Numbered from the stretch's first letter, positions 49,441 through 58,337 are shown. The stretch is DNA of 64,000 nucleotides from Thalassococcus sp. S3 (GCF_004216475.1 NZ_CP022303.1:3968001-4032000); one strand, 5' to 3'. Numbers and translations: made by a program. The notes: generated by a model not told the origin, from the letters alone.

Positions 49441-51086
49441 TTTTGTGCAGCCCCCGCTGGTGGCCCGGCAAAGGCTTCGGCAAAGGGACCGATGGACGTC
49501 ATGTCGACCTCAACCATGACCGGGCCGTCCGCTCCAAGGGCATTCACCAGAATATGCTCGAACTCGGCAACGTCGCGGACGACATGATGCGCCAGACCGA
49601 TGGAGGCGCACACCTTCTCGAAGTCGGGCGTCAGAAGGGCGGAATGCGACTGCCGCCCGTTATATTGCGCGTTCTGGATATTTTGAATGACACCGTAAGC
49701 CCTGTCATTCATCAGCACATAGACAAGTGGGGCCCGCTCCTGCACCGCGGTGGCAAGCTCGGCAAGACCAAGCTGGGCACCGCCATCACCCACCAGCGTG
49801 ATCGCCTTTGTGTCAGAGGCCAGCGCGGCACCGATGCCCATCGCGATGCCTTGGCCGATGCCACCGCCCAGGGCATGCACACCCAGATGCGGCGCGGTCA
49901 GCGGAATGTAGCGATTGCCGAAGGTCGAATTGCTTATGGTGACATCACGCACCCAGGGGTGACGGCCCTCGGGCACGATACGAGCCAGGACATCCGCGAT
50001 CACCTGATAGGGGCCAAGCGTGACGCGCAGACGGCCCTCGGATTTCGCACGGGCGATGGTCACGTCGTGGGCCAACGTCGGATCGGCGGCATAATCGCCA
50101 AGCGCAGTGTCGAGCCGATCCAACACATCTGCCGCGTCCCCCTGCACGGCCAGGTCAACCGCATAGTTGCGGCCCAGCTGAGAGGCATCCGCATCGATCT
50201 GCGCGAGTGGCGGAAGCGGCAGTTTGTTGTTGCGCGTCTCATTGCCGCGCAGTCGCGAGCCCGCGACGATCATCAGATCGCAGGTCTCATAAAGCGCGGC
50301 GGCTTCGGGCGTCATGTTGAACGCCCCGAGGGAGCCTGGCCGGTCCTCGGGGAAAATACCCCGCCCCTGCGTCGAGCTGACGATGCCGATGCCCCGCGCG
50401 GCCAGTCTGGCCACAGCTCCGGTGGCTTCCCGCGCGCCGCCGCCCAGCCACAGCATGGGGCGGCGCGCGGCGCGGACTTTCTTGACGAGCGCGGCAAGGG
50501 ACGCGTCAGCAGCACGCACCGAGGCGATGTCACCCGGGAAACTCTGGCCAAGGATACAAGCGGCACGCTGCACGTCGACGGGCAGTTCCAGAGATACCGG
50601 CCCCGAGGGGGCCGCGCGGCAGAGCGCAATCGCCTGCAGCAAGGCCCCTACCGCGCCGTTTGCGTCCCAGGCACGGATCACGGCCTTTGAGACCCCCTCC
50701 AGCATTCGGGGCTGGCGCGGGACGTCGTGAATGGCCGCTCGGTCACGGTCGGCCATTCCCGCGTCCACCTGCGTGGTGATGTGCAACAGGCGGCTGCCTG
50801 CGACCAAAGCCTCGGCTTGCCCGCCAGCGGCATTGCCCGCCGCCGTTCCGGTCGATGTGAGGCACACGCCAAGACCGCCCGACACGCGCGAAAACGCATC
50901 GGCCATGTTCATCGCCCCCGCCTCGCCCCGCGCGGGCACGAACCGGATAACGCCCGCACGGTCGATCGCATCGAGCAACGGCATATTGTGGATCGAGATA
51001 ACACCGAAGACATGGGTGACACCGACCTCGGCCAGGGTATGGGCAAGCCGATCAGAGACGGTGAGGTTCATCGTTTCATGTTTCAT
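49437..51086 (-). CDS. Thiamine-diphosphate-dependent decarboxylase/ligase-type enzyme
   Basis: A 549-residue enzyme of the acetolactate synthase/benzoylformate decarboxylase superfamily. Start at the ATG at 51086, after AGAGAG, instead of the 51368 frame start. The PYR-domain catalytic Glu55 is in P-A-R-G-E-A-G-A-M; the central domain follows at ~190-330; the PP domain has the ThDP-magnesium motif beginning G-D-G-G-A-Q-L-G and ending M-N-D-R-A-Y-G-V-I-Q. Related enzymes decarboxylate 2-oxo acids or join them to aldehydes. With the aldehyde dehydrogenase downstream it may decarboxylate an aromatic or aliphatic 2-oxo acid to an aldehyde that is then oxidised. Confidence 0.88.
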   Translation of the reverse strand: MKHETMNLTVSDRLAHTLAEVGVTHVFGVISIHNMPLLDAIDRAGVIRFVPARGEAGAMNMADAFSRVSGGLGVCLTSTGTAAGNAAGGQAEALVAGSRLLHITTQVDAGMADRDRAAIHDVPRQPRMLEGVSKAVIRAWDANGAVGALLQAIALCRAAPSGPVSLELPVDVQRAACILGQSFPGDIASVRAADASLAALVKKVRAARRPMLWLGGGAREATGAVARLAARGIGIVSSTQGRGIFPEDRPGSLGAFNMTPEAAALYETCDLMIVAGSRLRGNETRNNKLPLPPLAQIDADASQLGRNYAVDLAVQGDAADVLDRLDTALGDYAADPTLAHDVTIARAKSEGRLRVTLGPYQVIADVLARIVPEGRHPWVRDVTISNSTFGNRYIPLTAPHLGVHALGGGIGQGIAMGIGAALASDTKAITLVGDGGAQLGLAELATAVQERAPLVYVLMNDRAYGVIQNIQNAQYNGRQSHSALLTPDFEKVCASIGLAHHVVRDVAEFEHILVNALGADGPVMVEVDMTSIGPFAEAFAGPPAGAAQK

Positions 51087-51096
51087 GCGATCTCTC

Positions 51097-51882
51097 TTAA
51101 ATGTGGCGCGCAAGGCCGCCTGATACGTCAAGCGTGGCGCCGGTAATGTAGGAGGCTGCCGGAGAGGCCAGAAACCCGATGGCCGCCGCCGCCTCCGAGG
51201 GATCACCCAGGCGCCCCAGCGGGATGCCTTTGCGGCGGGCAAGATCGCCGTACCACTGCTCGCGGCTGACGGACTGGTCTTCGCGCTCAGCAAAACGCTT
51301 GGTCCATTGACCCGACCCGACGAGCCCCAGCACGATGCCGTTGACGCGCACATCGGGTGCCCATTCAACCGAAAGAGACTTCAGCAGGGACTGGACCCCT
51401 GCCCGCGCCGCCGAGGTGCAGACCATATGAGGTTCGGGCTGCAGCGCTAGAAGCGAATTGACCATGACCAAGGCGCCGTTTGATTGCCGGAGATCGGTTT
51501 CAAAGGCACGGGCCGGGTTGACCTGCGAAAAGAGCTTAAGCTCCCACTCATCCCGCCAAGCCGCGTCATCGGTATCGGCAAAGGTGGATTGCCGCCCCTG
51601 CCCTGCATTGTTCACGAGTGCATCCAGACCGCCGAAGGCGTCACGTACCTGTTGGGCGAACCTGCCAACAGTCTCTGCATCCAGCACGTCAACCGGCGCC
51701 GACAGCACATGGTCGTCGCCAAAGTCGCGCCGCAGCACGGCCGCAACGTCAGCCAGGCGGCTTTCGTTTCGGGCACAAATGGCGACACGTGCCCCGGCCT
51801 CCAGCAGCCAGCGCGCTGTGGCCAGACCAATTCCCGAAGAACCGCCGGTGACCACGACGCGCTTTTTTTCAAGACCCAGCAT
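51097..51882 (-). CDS. SDR-fold protein lacking the catalytic Tyr and Lys
   Basis: A 261-residue classical-SDR-fold protein; start at the ATG at 51882 overlapping the upstream stop (TGATG). The cofactor motif T-G-G-S-S-G-I-G (12-19) and N-N-A-G (91-94) are intact, and Ser143 is in place. At the catalytic Tyr and Lys positions (156 and 160, by the usual Ser-x12-Tyr-x3-Lys spacing) it has Thr and Arg (C-T-S-A-A-R). The protein therefore probably either binds NAD(P) without classical dehydrogenase chemistry or uses another mechanism. It lies between the extradiol-type dioxygenase and the ThDP enzyme. Confidence 0.88.
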   Translation of the reverse strand: MLGLEKKRVVVTGGSSGIGLATARWLLEAGARVAICARNESRLADVAAVLRRDFGDDHVLSAPVDVLDAETVGRFAQQVRDAFGGLDALVNNAGQGRQSTFADTDDAAWRDEWELKLFSQVNPARAFETDLRQSNGALVMVNSLLALQPEPHMVCTSAARAGVQSLLKSLSVEWAPDVRVNGIVLGLVGSGQWTKRFAEREDQSVSREQWYGDLARRKGIPLGRLGDPSEAAAAIGFLASPAASYITGATLDVSGGLARHI

Positions 51883-52802
51883 CAGGCCGGCTCGACCGGG
51901 GCCAGTTCGGGCCAACCGGGGTCAGGCCGACCCTGCATGACCGCACGCTGTGCCGCCGTCGGTGGCCCGGCGGTCATCCAGCGATCCATCAGTTCGGGTA
52001 CATCGCGTGGCCAGACCTGCGCCTCATGCGTGGTCTCGTCGATCTGCTGCACCTCTGAGGTGAATTCGATCACGAAGCCGGAGGGCGAGACGAAATAGGC
52101 AAACGGGTTGTTGCCCGGCCCGTGCCGCCCCGGCCCCCATGTGGGCACATGGCCCTTCTGCTTCATCCGACCGATGCCGCGCATGAATTCGTCGATGGTG
52201 GGCATCTCAAAAGCCACGTGGTTCACGGAAGGATACTGCCCGCGCACCAGGGCGATGGCGTGGTGTTCGGCATCACAGCGCAGGAACACCATCTGGTCGG
52301 CGGAATAGTCCGACACGCGAAATCCCAGCACACGGCAATACCAATCCGCGACACCGTCCATGTCCGGGGAGTTCAGGACAACGTGGCTGACCTTGCGGGG
52401 CTTTGCGTGTTCAGGCGCCTCGCCATGCTCCAAAGCATCGCAGCGGAAGCGCAGTCGCCGGTTATCGGGGTCGAGCATCTCGAAGCCCCAGCCGCCCGCG
52501 TAATCATCGAATTCCCCAGGCTTACCAAGCACCCGCGCGCCTTCGGCCACGGCCTGATCATGCAAGAGTGTCATCGAAGAGCGGTCGGGCATCGCGAAAT
52601 GCACGTATTCGATGCCAAAGACGTCCCCCTCCTTCAGACCATAGAGAAACGGTTCTGAGCCGGTGCCACGCAGATAGGCCGCGTCATCGCCCCGATGGGC
52701 GAGGCTGAGCCCCCACATGTCCTCGTAAAACGGCACGGTCGCTGTCAGCCCCGGCCCTCTCATCACGATGCCGCGCAGGCGGCCTGCTCTTACCTCGGTC
52801 AT
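51882..52802 (-). CDS. Extradiol ring-cleavage dioxygenase (type I, VOC fold)
   Basis: A 306-residue two-domain VOC protein; start at the ATG at 52802 overlapping the hydrolase stop (ATGA), because the frame further upstream lies in other genes. The C-terminal module matches BphC/XylE-type enzymes: metal ligands His140 (V-S-H-V-V-L), His195 (V-N-H-V-A-F-E-M) and Glu246 (S-G-F-V-I-E-F). Second-sphere His180-His181 and His227 (G-R-H-G-P-G-N-N), and Tyr236, are also in place. It should cleave a catechol-type ring next to the hydroxyls using Fe(II) and oxygen. An alpha/beta hydrolase that could act on the product is encoded just upstream. Confidence 0.9.
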   Translation of the reverse strand: MTEVRAGRLRGIVMRGPGLTATVPFYEDMWGLSLAHRGDDAAYLRGTGSEPFLYGLKEGDVFGIEYVHFAMPDRSSMTLLHDQAVAEGARVLGKPGEFDDYAGGWGFEMLDPDNRRLRFRCDALEHGEAPEHAKPRKVSHVVLNSPDMDGVADWYCRVLGFRVSDYSADQMVFLRCDAEHHAIALVRGQYPSVNHVAFEMPTIDEFMRGIGRMKQKGHVPTWGPGRHGPGNNPFAYFVSPSGFVIEFTSEVQQIDETTHEAQVWPRDVPELMDRWMTAGPPTAAQRAVMQGRPDPGWPELAPVEPA

Positions 52803-53524
52803 GTCGTCTCCATCATTGCGGTGGCGAGTGCCTCTGGGGCTTCGACGGTCAAGGCGTGGCCTGCCTCGGGCACTTCGGTGAAAGCGCCCTTGAGCGGCAG
52901 CGCGGCGTAGAGCCTGCGCGCTGCCCCGGGCGGAGTGATGACATCCGCCGCACCGACGATCACATCGGCGGGCAGCGTCAGCCTGCGCGCATCGGCCAAA
53001 AGGTCGCCCGATGACAGGATACGCGCGGCGGCCTCGTGCCCCGGCGCACGCAGCGCAGCCATCTGCGCGGTAACCTGCGCCAGCGCCGCGCCTTCGGGAC
53101 GCGCAAGAAGGCGCGGCGCACGGGCCGCGGCAAAGGCAGCCATATCTGTGACGCCCATGCGGTCCTTCGTGGCCGGCGACAGATCTGGCAGCGCAACGCC
53201 ATGGCCCAGGGCCGGAGACGCAAAGGTCAGGCGGCGCACGCGCAGCGGCGCCAGCAGCGCGACTCGGCCGGCGATCAGGCATCCCAGCGAATGCCCCAGC
53301 AGATCAAAAGTCTCGGGTGCTGCGTGCAGCAGCGCTTGGGCCACCGCATCAAGATCGCCGATGTCGGCATCGTCCGATTGTCCGTATCCCGGCATGTCCC
53401 ACGCCAATACCCGTCGGGCCGATGCGATCGCGAAGGCGGCAAAGCCCGCGCCGGAAGAGCCGATGCCATGCAGGGCGATAAGGGGCATGCCCGCCTCGGG
53501 CCCGTATCGGTGCCAGGCAATCAT
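52799..53524 (-). CDS. Alpha/beta hydrolase, probable meta-cleavage product hydrolase
   Basis: A 241-residue alpha/beta hydrolase with the oxyanion motif H-G-I-G-S-S-G (~19-25), nucleophile Ser79 in G-H-S-L-G, catalytic Asp in G-A-A-D-V-I-T-P-P (~195) and His in E-A-G-H-A-L (~227). All three triad members are intact. The gene lies between an SDR and an extradiol dioxygenase with 4-bp overlaps on both sides, which is the setting of C-C bond hydrolases of meta-cleavage pathways (BphD/MhpC type). An enol-lactonase or esterase role is an alternative. Confidence 0.87.
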   Translation of the reverse strand: MIAWHRYGPEAGMPLIALHGIGSSGAGFAAFAIASARRVLAWDMPGYGQSDDADIGDLDAVAQALLHAAPETFDLLGHSLGCLIAGRVALLAPLRVRRLTFASPALGHGVALPDLSPATKDRMGVTDMAAFAAARAPRLLARPEGAALAQVTAQMAALRAPGHEAAARILSSGDLLADARRLTLPADVIVGAADVITPPGAARRLYAALPLKGAFTEVPEAGHALTVEAPEALATAMMETT

Positions 53525-54246
53525 GTGAAGACAAAGCCGCGGTCTGTAGGCAGCGTCTGGCCGGTTAGGGTCAACGCGCCGTCGGTCAGCAAAAAGGCAA
53601 CCGTGGCCGCGACATCTTCGGGCGGTTGCGGCCCCGGCACGGCGCGTCCGTCGCTATAAAGCTGGTGGCGCTCTTCGGGCACGTATTCCGTGCTCGCTGT
53701 CGTCAGGATGCCTGGCGCTATCGCGGTGATGCCTACGCCATCCGGCCCCATCTCGCGGGCCAGCGAGCGGGTCATCGCCATCACCGCGCCTTTGGAGGCG
53801 ACGTAGGAGATCAGGTTCGGCGCTCCCCAGAGGGCCGTGTCAGAGGCGACGTTCACCACCCGGCCTTTCGTGGCACGCAACGCGGGCGCGCAGGCCTTTG
53901 TAATGGCCCAAGTGCCTTTCACGTTGACCCGCAGAACACGGTCGAATGTCTCTTCGTCAACCTCTTCGAACCCGATGCCACCTATGCCGGTCGCGATCGC
54001 GCCGTTGTTGACCAGACCATGCAGCGGACCCTCAAGCGTTGCTGCCAGCGCCGCGATAGAACTGGTGTCGCCCAGATCGACCGGATGGAAGGCCACTCCA
54101 AGCTCTGCCGCAACCGCGCGGCCTTCATCTTCGGCGATATCGGCCAATGTCAGCCTCGCGCCCTCAGCGGCCAGATGCCGGGCCAGCACGGCGCCAAGGC
54201 CGCGCGCGCCGCCCGTCAGCAGGATATGCCGCCCGTCGAGGATCAT
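53521..54246 (-). CDS. Short-chain dehydrogenase/reductase
   Basis: A 241-residue classical SDR: cofactor motif T-G-G-A-R-G-L-G (11-18), Asp36 at the end of the second strand (A-D-I) pointing to NAD(H), N-N-G-A (80-83), and a complete catalytic triad Ser135, Tyr148 and Lys152 (Y-V-A-S-K). Its position directly after the Rieske oxygenase gene (ATGA overlap) suggests a cis-dihydrodiol dehydrogenase that rearomatises the oxygenase product to a catechol, the substrate of the downstream extradiol enzyme. An alcohol dehydrogenase role is possible. Confidence 0.9.
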   Translation of the reverse strand: MILDGRHILLTGGARGLGAVLARHLAAEGARLTLADIAEDEGRAVAAELGVAFHPVDLGDTSSIAALAATLEGPLHGLVNNGAIATGIGGIGFEEVDEETFDRVLRVNVKGTWAITKACAPALRATKGRVVNVASDTALWGAPNLISYVASKGAVMAMTRSLAREMGPDGVGITAIAPGILTTASTEYVPEERHQLYSDGRAVPGPQPPEDVAATVAFLLTDGALTLTGQTLPTDRGFVFT

Positions 54247-55289
54247 TCCGCTGCCGTCTCCAGCGCGTCTTCGGCGGCCAGCTGTTCCTTGGCGCGCCGG
54301 TTCAGCGCGCGGCGCAGATGCGCGACCCCGATGTCATGCTGATAGAGCATCTCGCGCGTACGCGCATCGTCGGGCATCCCCTCAAGCATCACGCGGTCCT
54401 GTTCCAGCACGTTCCAATGCCGCTCTTCAAGATGCGTGCGGAACAGGAAACACCACGCCTCCCGTGCGAGCCCCTCGACCTTGCGCATGCGCCAGAAGAA
54501 CACTTTGCATCGCTGTGAGCCAACAGGCGTGACATAGCCAAGGATGCGCATGTGACCACCCGGCCCCGCAGCGGGCGGGTAAGGGATGTCGAGGAAGCAA
54601 TACATGCCCCCGTTTTTCACTTCGAATTCGGTCCAGTCGAAATTCTCGCCCACTTGCCCGACGCGGCTGACCCGGAAGCCGTCGTCGCGGCGATCAAGCT
54701 CCAGCAGGTCCTGTTTCGAACCGAACGCGAGCGTGAAGCTCTCGGCGTGCAAGTAGCACCCGTGCATCGGGTCGGCGAGGTTGTCGAGCGCGTAGCGGTA
54801 GTTGCAGTCCCACACCGCCGTGCAGAGGAACCCGGCCCAGGCCGGGTCCGACAATTCGGGCGGCAAGGGCAGCTCGGGCGGTTCGGGTCGATCCGCTGAC
54901 GGGATATAGACGAACACCGCGTCGGAGTGTTCGGCCACGTTGAAGTCCTTCAGTGCCTTGCGGCCCTCCATCGCGCAGTCCGGCATTGCGGGCACCCGCT
55001 GCACCGTGCCGGTGCCGTCGACGATCACGCCATGATAGCGGCAGCCGATATTGCCGTCGTGGATCTCGCCGTAAGACAGCGGCGCGCCGCGATGGGGGCA
55101 GAAATCCTCGATGCATTTGATCGCTCCATCAGCGCCACGCCACATCACCAGCCGTTCGCCCAGAACGGTGATCCCGTGCGGCCGGTCCTTGCGAATTTCG
55201 ACCGATTTGGCGACCGGGAACCACTGGCCCCGCAGGCCTTGGTTGATACGCTCTTCGACGCGGGCGCGCATGTCTGTTGATGTCGCCAT
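54243..55289 (-). CDS. Rieske non-heme iron ring-hydroxylating oxygenase
   Basis: A 348-residue oxygenase alpha subunit. The Rieske [2Fe-2S] ligands are Cys64, His66 (C-P-H-R-G-A) and Cys83, His86 (C-R-Y-H-G). The mononuclear iron site is in D-N-L-A-D-P-M-H-G-C-Y-L-H, with His176 and His181 as ligands and bridging Asp173; the second Asp ligand should lie further on. Length and lack of a beta-subunit gene place it with the phthalate/vanillate/toluenesulfonate monooxygenase group, alpha3 type. No cognate ferredoxin or Rieske-reductase gene is present; electrons may come from the FprA-type reductase and flavodoxin at the operon end. Confidence 0.93.
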   Translation of the reverse strand: MATSTDMRARVEERINQGLRGQWFPVAKSVEIRKDRPHGITVLGERLVMWRGADGAIKCIEDFCPHRGAPLSYGEIHDGNIGCRYHGVIVDGTGTVQRVPAMPDCAMEGRKALKDFNVAEHSDAVFVYIPSADRPEPPELPLPPELSDPAWAGFLCTAVWDCNYRYALDNLADPMHGCYLHAESFTLAFGSKQDLLELDRRDDGFRVSRVGQVGENFDWTEFEVKNGGMYCFLDIPYPPAAGPGGHMRILGYVTPVGSQRCKVFFWRMRKVEGLAREAWCFLFRTHLEERHWNVLEQDRVMLEGMPDDARTREMLYQHDIGVAHLRRALNRRAKEQLAAEDALETAAE

Positions 55290-55316
55290 AAAAGGTCTCC
55301 TTTGGTCTGGGGCCGA

Positions 55317-56159
55317 TCAGTGATCGGCGCGGGGCAGGTAATGCAGCACGCGCGTCTCGGCGCGCACAAGGGCGGAGTAGAGAACGATACCGATGAGGGT
55401 CAGCAGGATGATCGCGTTGAACACCATCGCCGCATTGGCCTGCCCGCCGCCGAAGGCGATCAGGAAGCCGAGGCCGGTATTGCCGCCCACCAACTCGCCC
55501 ACCGTCACGCCAATCACCGCAAGCGTGGAGGCGATGCGCAGACCTGCCATGAGGTTGGGCAGGGTCGAGGGCATCTCGATCTTGAAGAACACCCCCCAGC
55601 GGCCATAGCCATAGGCCCGCGCAAGCGACACCAGATCGCGATCGACGGTGCGCATGGCCTGCAGCACGTTGACCAGCACCGGGAAGAAGACGATCAGCAC
55701 CGTGACCAGCAGCTTGGGCGTCGCGTTATAGCCGAACCACATGATGAAGAGCGGGGCGAAGGCCACTTTCGGTGCGATCTGAAGGGCCAGGATATAGGGG
55801 CTTAGAACACGTTCCCAAAAGGCCGACATCCCCAGAAGGTATCCCATCGTCGCCCCGAGGACCGACCCGATCACGAAGCCGACAAGCGTCCAGATCGCGG
55901 TCGACCACAGATGCTGCGCCAAGTCTTCCTGCGCCCACATCCGCACCAGTTCTTCCAGGCATTGGCTGAATGTCGGAATGATGAAGCGCGGCACATCAAG
56001 CGCGGGCGGAAGGTATTCCCAGACCAAAAGGAAGAGGACCAGACCCGCCGCGGAGGTCAGCCCGACAGCATGCCGCATGACAAAAGGAACATGGGGTTTC
56101 TGCACGGCCTTGTTGTTTCGGGCAATCGGGGGCGTTTGTGTGGACGTTGTGTCAGACAT
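55317..56159 (-). CDS. ABC transporter permease (SsuC/TauC type)
   Basis: A 280-residue inner-membrane permease; the ATG at 56159, preceded by GGAG, is preferred over in-frame ATGs further upstream. Six hydrophobic helices are visible, the first at ~25-45. The cytoplasmic EAA loop that contacts the ATPase is A-R-A-Y-G-Y-G-R-W-G-V-F-F-K-I-E-M-P (~175-192). It belongs with the neighbouring binding protein and ATPase and probably imports the aromatic substrate of the operon. Confidence 0.92.
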   Translation of the reverse strand: MSDTTSTQTPPIARNNKAVQKPHVPFVMRHAVGLTSAAGLVLFLLVWEYLPPALDVPRFIIPTFSQCLEELVRMWAQEDLAQHLWSTAIWTLVGFVIGSVLGATMGYLLGMSAFWERVLSPYILALQIAPKVAFAPLFIMWFGYNATPKLLVTVLIVFFPVLVNVLQAMRTVDRDLVSLARAYGYGRWGVFFKIEMPSTLPNLMAGLRIASTLAVIGVTVGELVGGNTGLGFLIAFGGGQANAAMVFNAIILLTLIGIVLYSALVRAETRVLHYLPRADH

Positions 56160-56237
56160 CTGCTGCGTCTCCGTCATGCAGTGCAGAGAGGAACGAGGCC
56201 AGCCGGCAGTAGCAGACGGGCTGGCCTCCGACCGCAA

Positions 56238-57212
56238 TCACTCGGAAGCGACGAAGTCGTTTGTGTAGAGGTCTGCGACCGGCACCGCTTCGCGCACAAT
56301 TCCCGCTTCGAGGTAGAAGGCCTGCGCAGCTTCAAGCCGTTCGGGATTGAATGCGCCAAACGCAAACCCCTCGGCGGCCGGATAGACCTGCGTTGCATAG
56401 GCCTGCATGATCGCGGCGATCCCTGCCTCTTTGTCCGCGTGCTGCGGCACAAGCTGCACATATTGCGCGGCCGCCGCCGCCGGATCGGCGACGATATCGT
56501 TCACCGCGCGCGTCAGGGCCCTTACAAAACTGGTGATTACCTCGGGACGTTCGGCAATGATGTCGTCTGAGGCAAGCACAGCCTGCGCCATCGCTGGAAA
56601 GACCTCGTCAACCGGCATTTGCCCCAGTTCAACCCCCGCGCCCTGGATGGCCGCGATCCATTCGGGGACCGCAGAAACGGCATCGAGATCGCCCGAAATC
56701 ATGAGCTGGATGATGCCGCCGGGGCCAACCGCCTGCAGGTCTGCATCGCCGCGCGACAGACCTTCGGAGGCCAGAACACCCAGTATGTTATAATAGGTCG
56801 TGTCCTGGAAACTCATCACGCCTATGCGTTTGCCCTCCAGATCGGCAGGGCCGGTGATCCCGCTCTCCACGCGCCAGGCCAACTGCGTATAGCCGCGCCC
56901 GCCCAAAAGGGCGACACCGCGAACGTCCAGCCCATTGGCACGCACGATGATCGGCGTATCGCCGATCCCACCGCCGAGATCGGCATTGCCCACGGCGACC
57001 TGCCGGGCCACATCCGCCCCGCCCTGTCCCACACGGAACTCAACCTCAAGGCCCTCTTCCTCGAAATAGCCAAGGCCTTTTGCAAGCTGGAAGGGCGCAA
57101 AGGCCGGCAGGAAATCCGGCGCAGGAAAGAGATATGTCAGCTGTTCCTGCGCTGTCGCGGCAAGCGGCGCGATGGCGAGGGACATTGCCATGACGAGGGT
57201 TTTGATATTCAT
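56238..57212 (-). CDS. ABC transporter periplasmic binding protein (NMT1/SsuA-like)
   Basis: A 324-residue exported protein: a signal peptide with a cleavage after A-T-A at about residue 21, then an NMT1/THI5-like periplasmic binding fold (G-L-G-Y-F-E-E-E-G-L-E-V near 45-56, N-A-D-L-G-G-G near 76-82, G-K-R-I-G-V-M-S-F-Q near 127-136). Relatives bind sulfonates, nitriles, thiamine precursors or aromatic acids such as phthalate. The substrate here is presumably the compound attacked by the Rieske oxygenase. A GGAGAC precedes the ATG. Confidence 0.9.
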   Translation of the reverse strand: MNIKTLVMAMSLAIAPLAATAQEQLTYLFPAPDFLPAFAPFQLAKGLGYFEEEGLEVEFRVGQGGADVARQVAVGNADLGGGIGDTPIIVRANGLDVRGVALLGGRGYTQLAWRVESGITGPADLEGKRIGVMSFQDTTYYNILGVLASEGLSRGDADLQAVGPGGIIQLMISGDLDAVSAVPEWIAAIQGAGVELGQMPVDEVFPAMAQAVLASDDIIAERPEVITSFVRALTRAVNDIVADPAAAAAQYVQLVPQHADKEAGIAAIMQAYATQVYPAAEGFAFGAFNPERLEAAQAFYLEAGIVREAVPVADLYTNDFVASE

Positions 57213-57271
57213 CTTGGTCTCCGTTGTTGGAACGTGCCTCTAGCGGGCACTTTTGGGCAAAATGTCGATTT

Positions 57272-58042
57272 TTACGCAGCGGCCTTCTCGGTCAGTTTGA
57301 GATGGCCGAAAATCTCGGCGGCAATTGGTCCGACCTCTGGCATCACGCGCCGCTTGAGCGGGTGATCGCGATGGGGCAGATCGACCTTGATTTCGGCCAC
57401 GATCCGCCCGGGTCTTTCGGACAGAACCATGACCCGGTCGGCCATCAACACGGCCTCGGTCAGATCATGGGTGATCAGCAGAGTTGTCTTCTTTGCCTCC
57501 GCAATCGTCGTGGCGAAACTGTCCTGCAGCAGCAGTTTGGTCTGCGCGTCCAGCGCGCTGAAGGGTTCGTCGAGAAGAATGATCTCGGGGTCGATCGCCA
57601 GCGTCCGCGCAAGCGCTGCGCGCTGGCGCATCCCGCCGGACAGCTGATAGGGATATTTCCCTTCAAAGCCTCGCAACTGGCATCGGGCCAGTTCCGCCAT
57701 GGCCCGCTCCCGCCGCGCGACCTTCGACACGCCCCGCGCTTCGAGCCCGAATTCCACGTTCGACCGGATCGACCGCCAGGGCAAAAGCAGATCCTTTTGC
57801 AGCATGAACCCCACATGGGCGTTTGGCCCGGTCACCTCCTCACCCGATACAAGAACCGCACCGGCCGATGGCGCGTAAAGACCCGCCGTCATCGACAAAA
57901 GCGTGGATTTCCCGCAGCCGGAGGGGCCGACAACGGCGACAAATTCGCCTTCCTCGACGGAAAAGTCGATCCCGTCGACGGCGGTGACACCGGTTTGCGG
58001 ATCGCCAAAGGTCTTGCACACGTTCCGAAATTCAAGCGCCAT
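57272..58042 (-). CDS. ABC transporter ATPase (SsuB/TauB type)
   Basis: A 256-residue ATPase; start at the ATG at 58042, within the last bases of the preceding gene. Walker A is G-P-S-G-C-G-K-S-T (39-47), signature L-S-G-G-M-R-Q-R (~137-144), Walker B I-I-L-L-D-E-P-F-S-A-L-D (~155-166), followed by the H-loop T-H-D-L-T-E-A. Energises uptake through the neighbouring permease. The gene order ATPase, binding protein, permease is uninterrupted. Confidence 0.95.
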   Translation of the reverse strand: MALEFRNVCKTFGDPQTGVTAVDGIDFSVEEGEFVAVVGPSGCGKSTLLSMTAGLYAPSAGAVLVSGEEVTGPNAHVGFMLQKDLLLPWRSIRSNVEFGLEARGVSKVARRERAMAELARCQLRGFEGKYPYQLSGGMRQRAALARTLAIDPEIILLDEPFSALDAQTKLLLQDSFATTIAEAKKTTLLITHDLTEAVLMADRVMVLSERPGRIVAEIKVDLPHRDHPLKRRVMPEVGPIAAEIFGHLKLTEKAAA

Positions 58043-58337
58043 AACCGTGCTCCGAATAGGCGGCATCGAAAGACGCGTTTGCCGCCACAAGCTCAGCTTC
58101 AAGAAGGGCCTCGTCCCAGTCTGTCCTCCCCGAGATCGGCGCCACGATGCCACGCGCGGCGAGGGCCGCTGCCACCGCACCGAAGTCATGCTCTCCGGCT
58201 CCCATGATCTCCATCATGGCATGGGCAAGGGCGTGTTCGGGCTCTGAAACCGGGCGCCCCCTGCCCTGATGCGCGAGGTCCTTGGGCACCGGTCCACCCG
58301 CGACCTGGGCCAGACGATCCTTGAACGCGTCAGACAT
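58032..58337 (-). CDS. 101-aa small conserved helical protein of the catabolic operon
   Basis: A 101-residue protein; start at the ATG at 58337, overlapping the cupin gene end by 8 bp; its own end overlaps the ATPase start by 11 bp. Mostly helical, with P-E-H-A-L-A-H-A-M-M-E-I-M, a helix-turn-helix-like stretch (D-F-G-A-V-A-A-A-L-A-A-R-G-I-V-A-P, ~51-67) and the closing D-E-A-L-L-E-A-E-L-V-A-A-N-x-S-F-D. Similar short proteins are annotated in databases with a recombinase-like helix-turn-helix domain and lie beside Rieske and cupin genes. Regulatory or accessory role unknown. Confidence 0.7.
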   Translation of the reverse strand: MSDAFKDRLAQVAGGPVPKDLAHQGRGRPVSEPEHALAHAMMEIMGAGEHDFGAVAAALAARGIVAPISGRTDWDEALLEAELVAANASFDAAYSEHGYGA

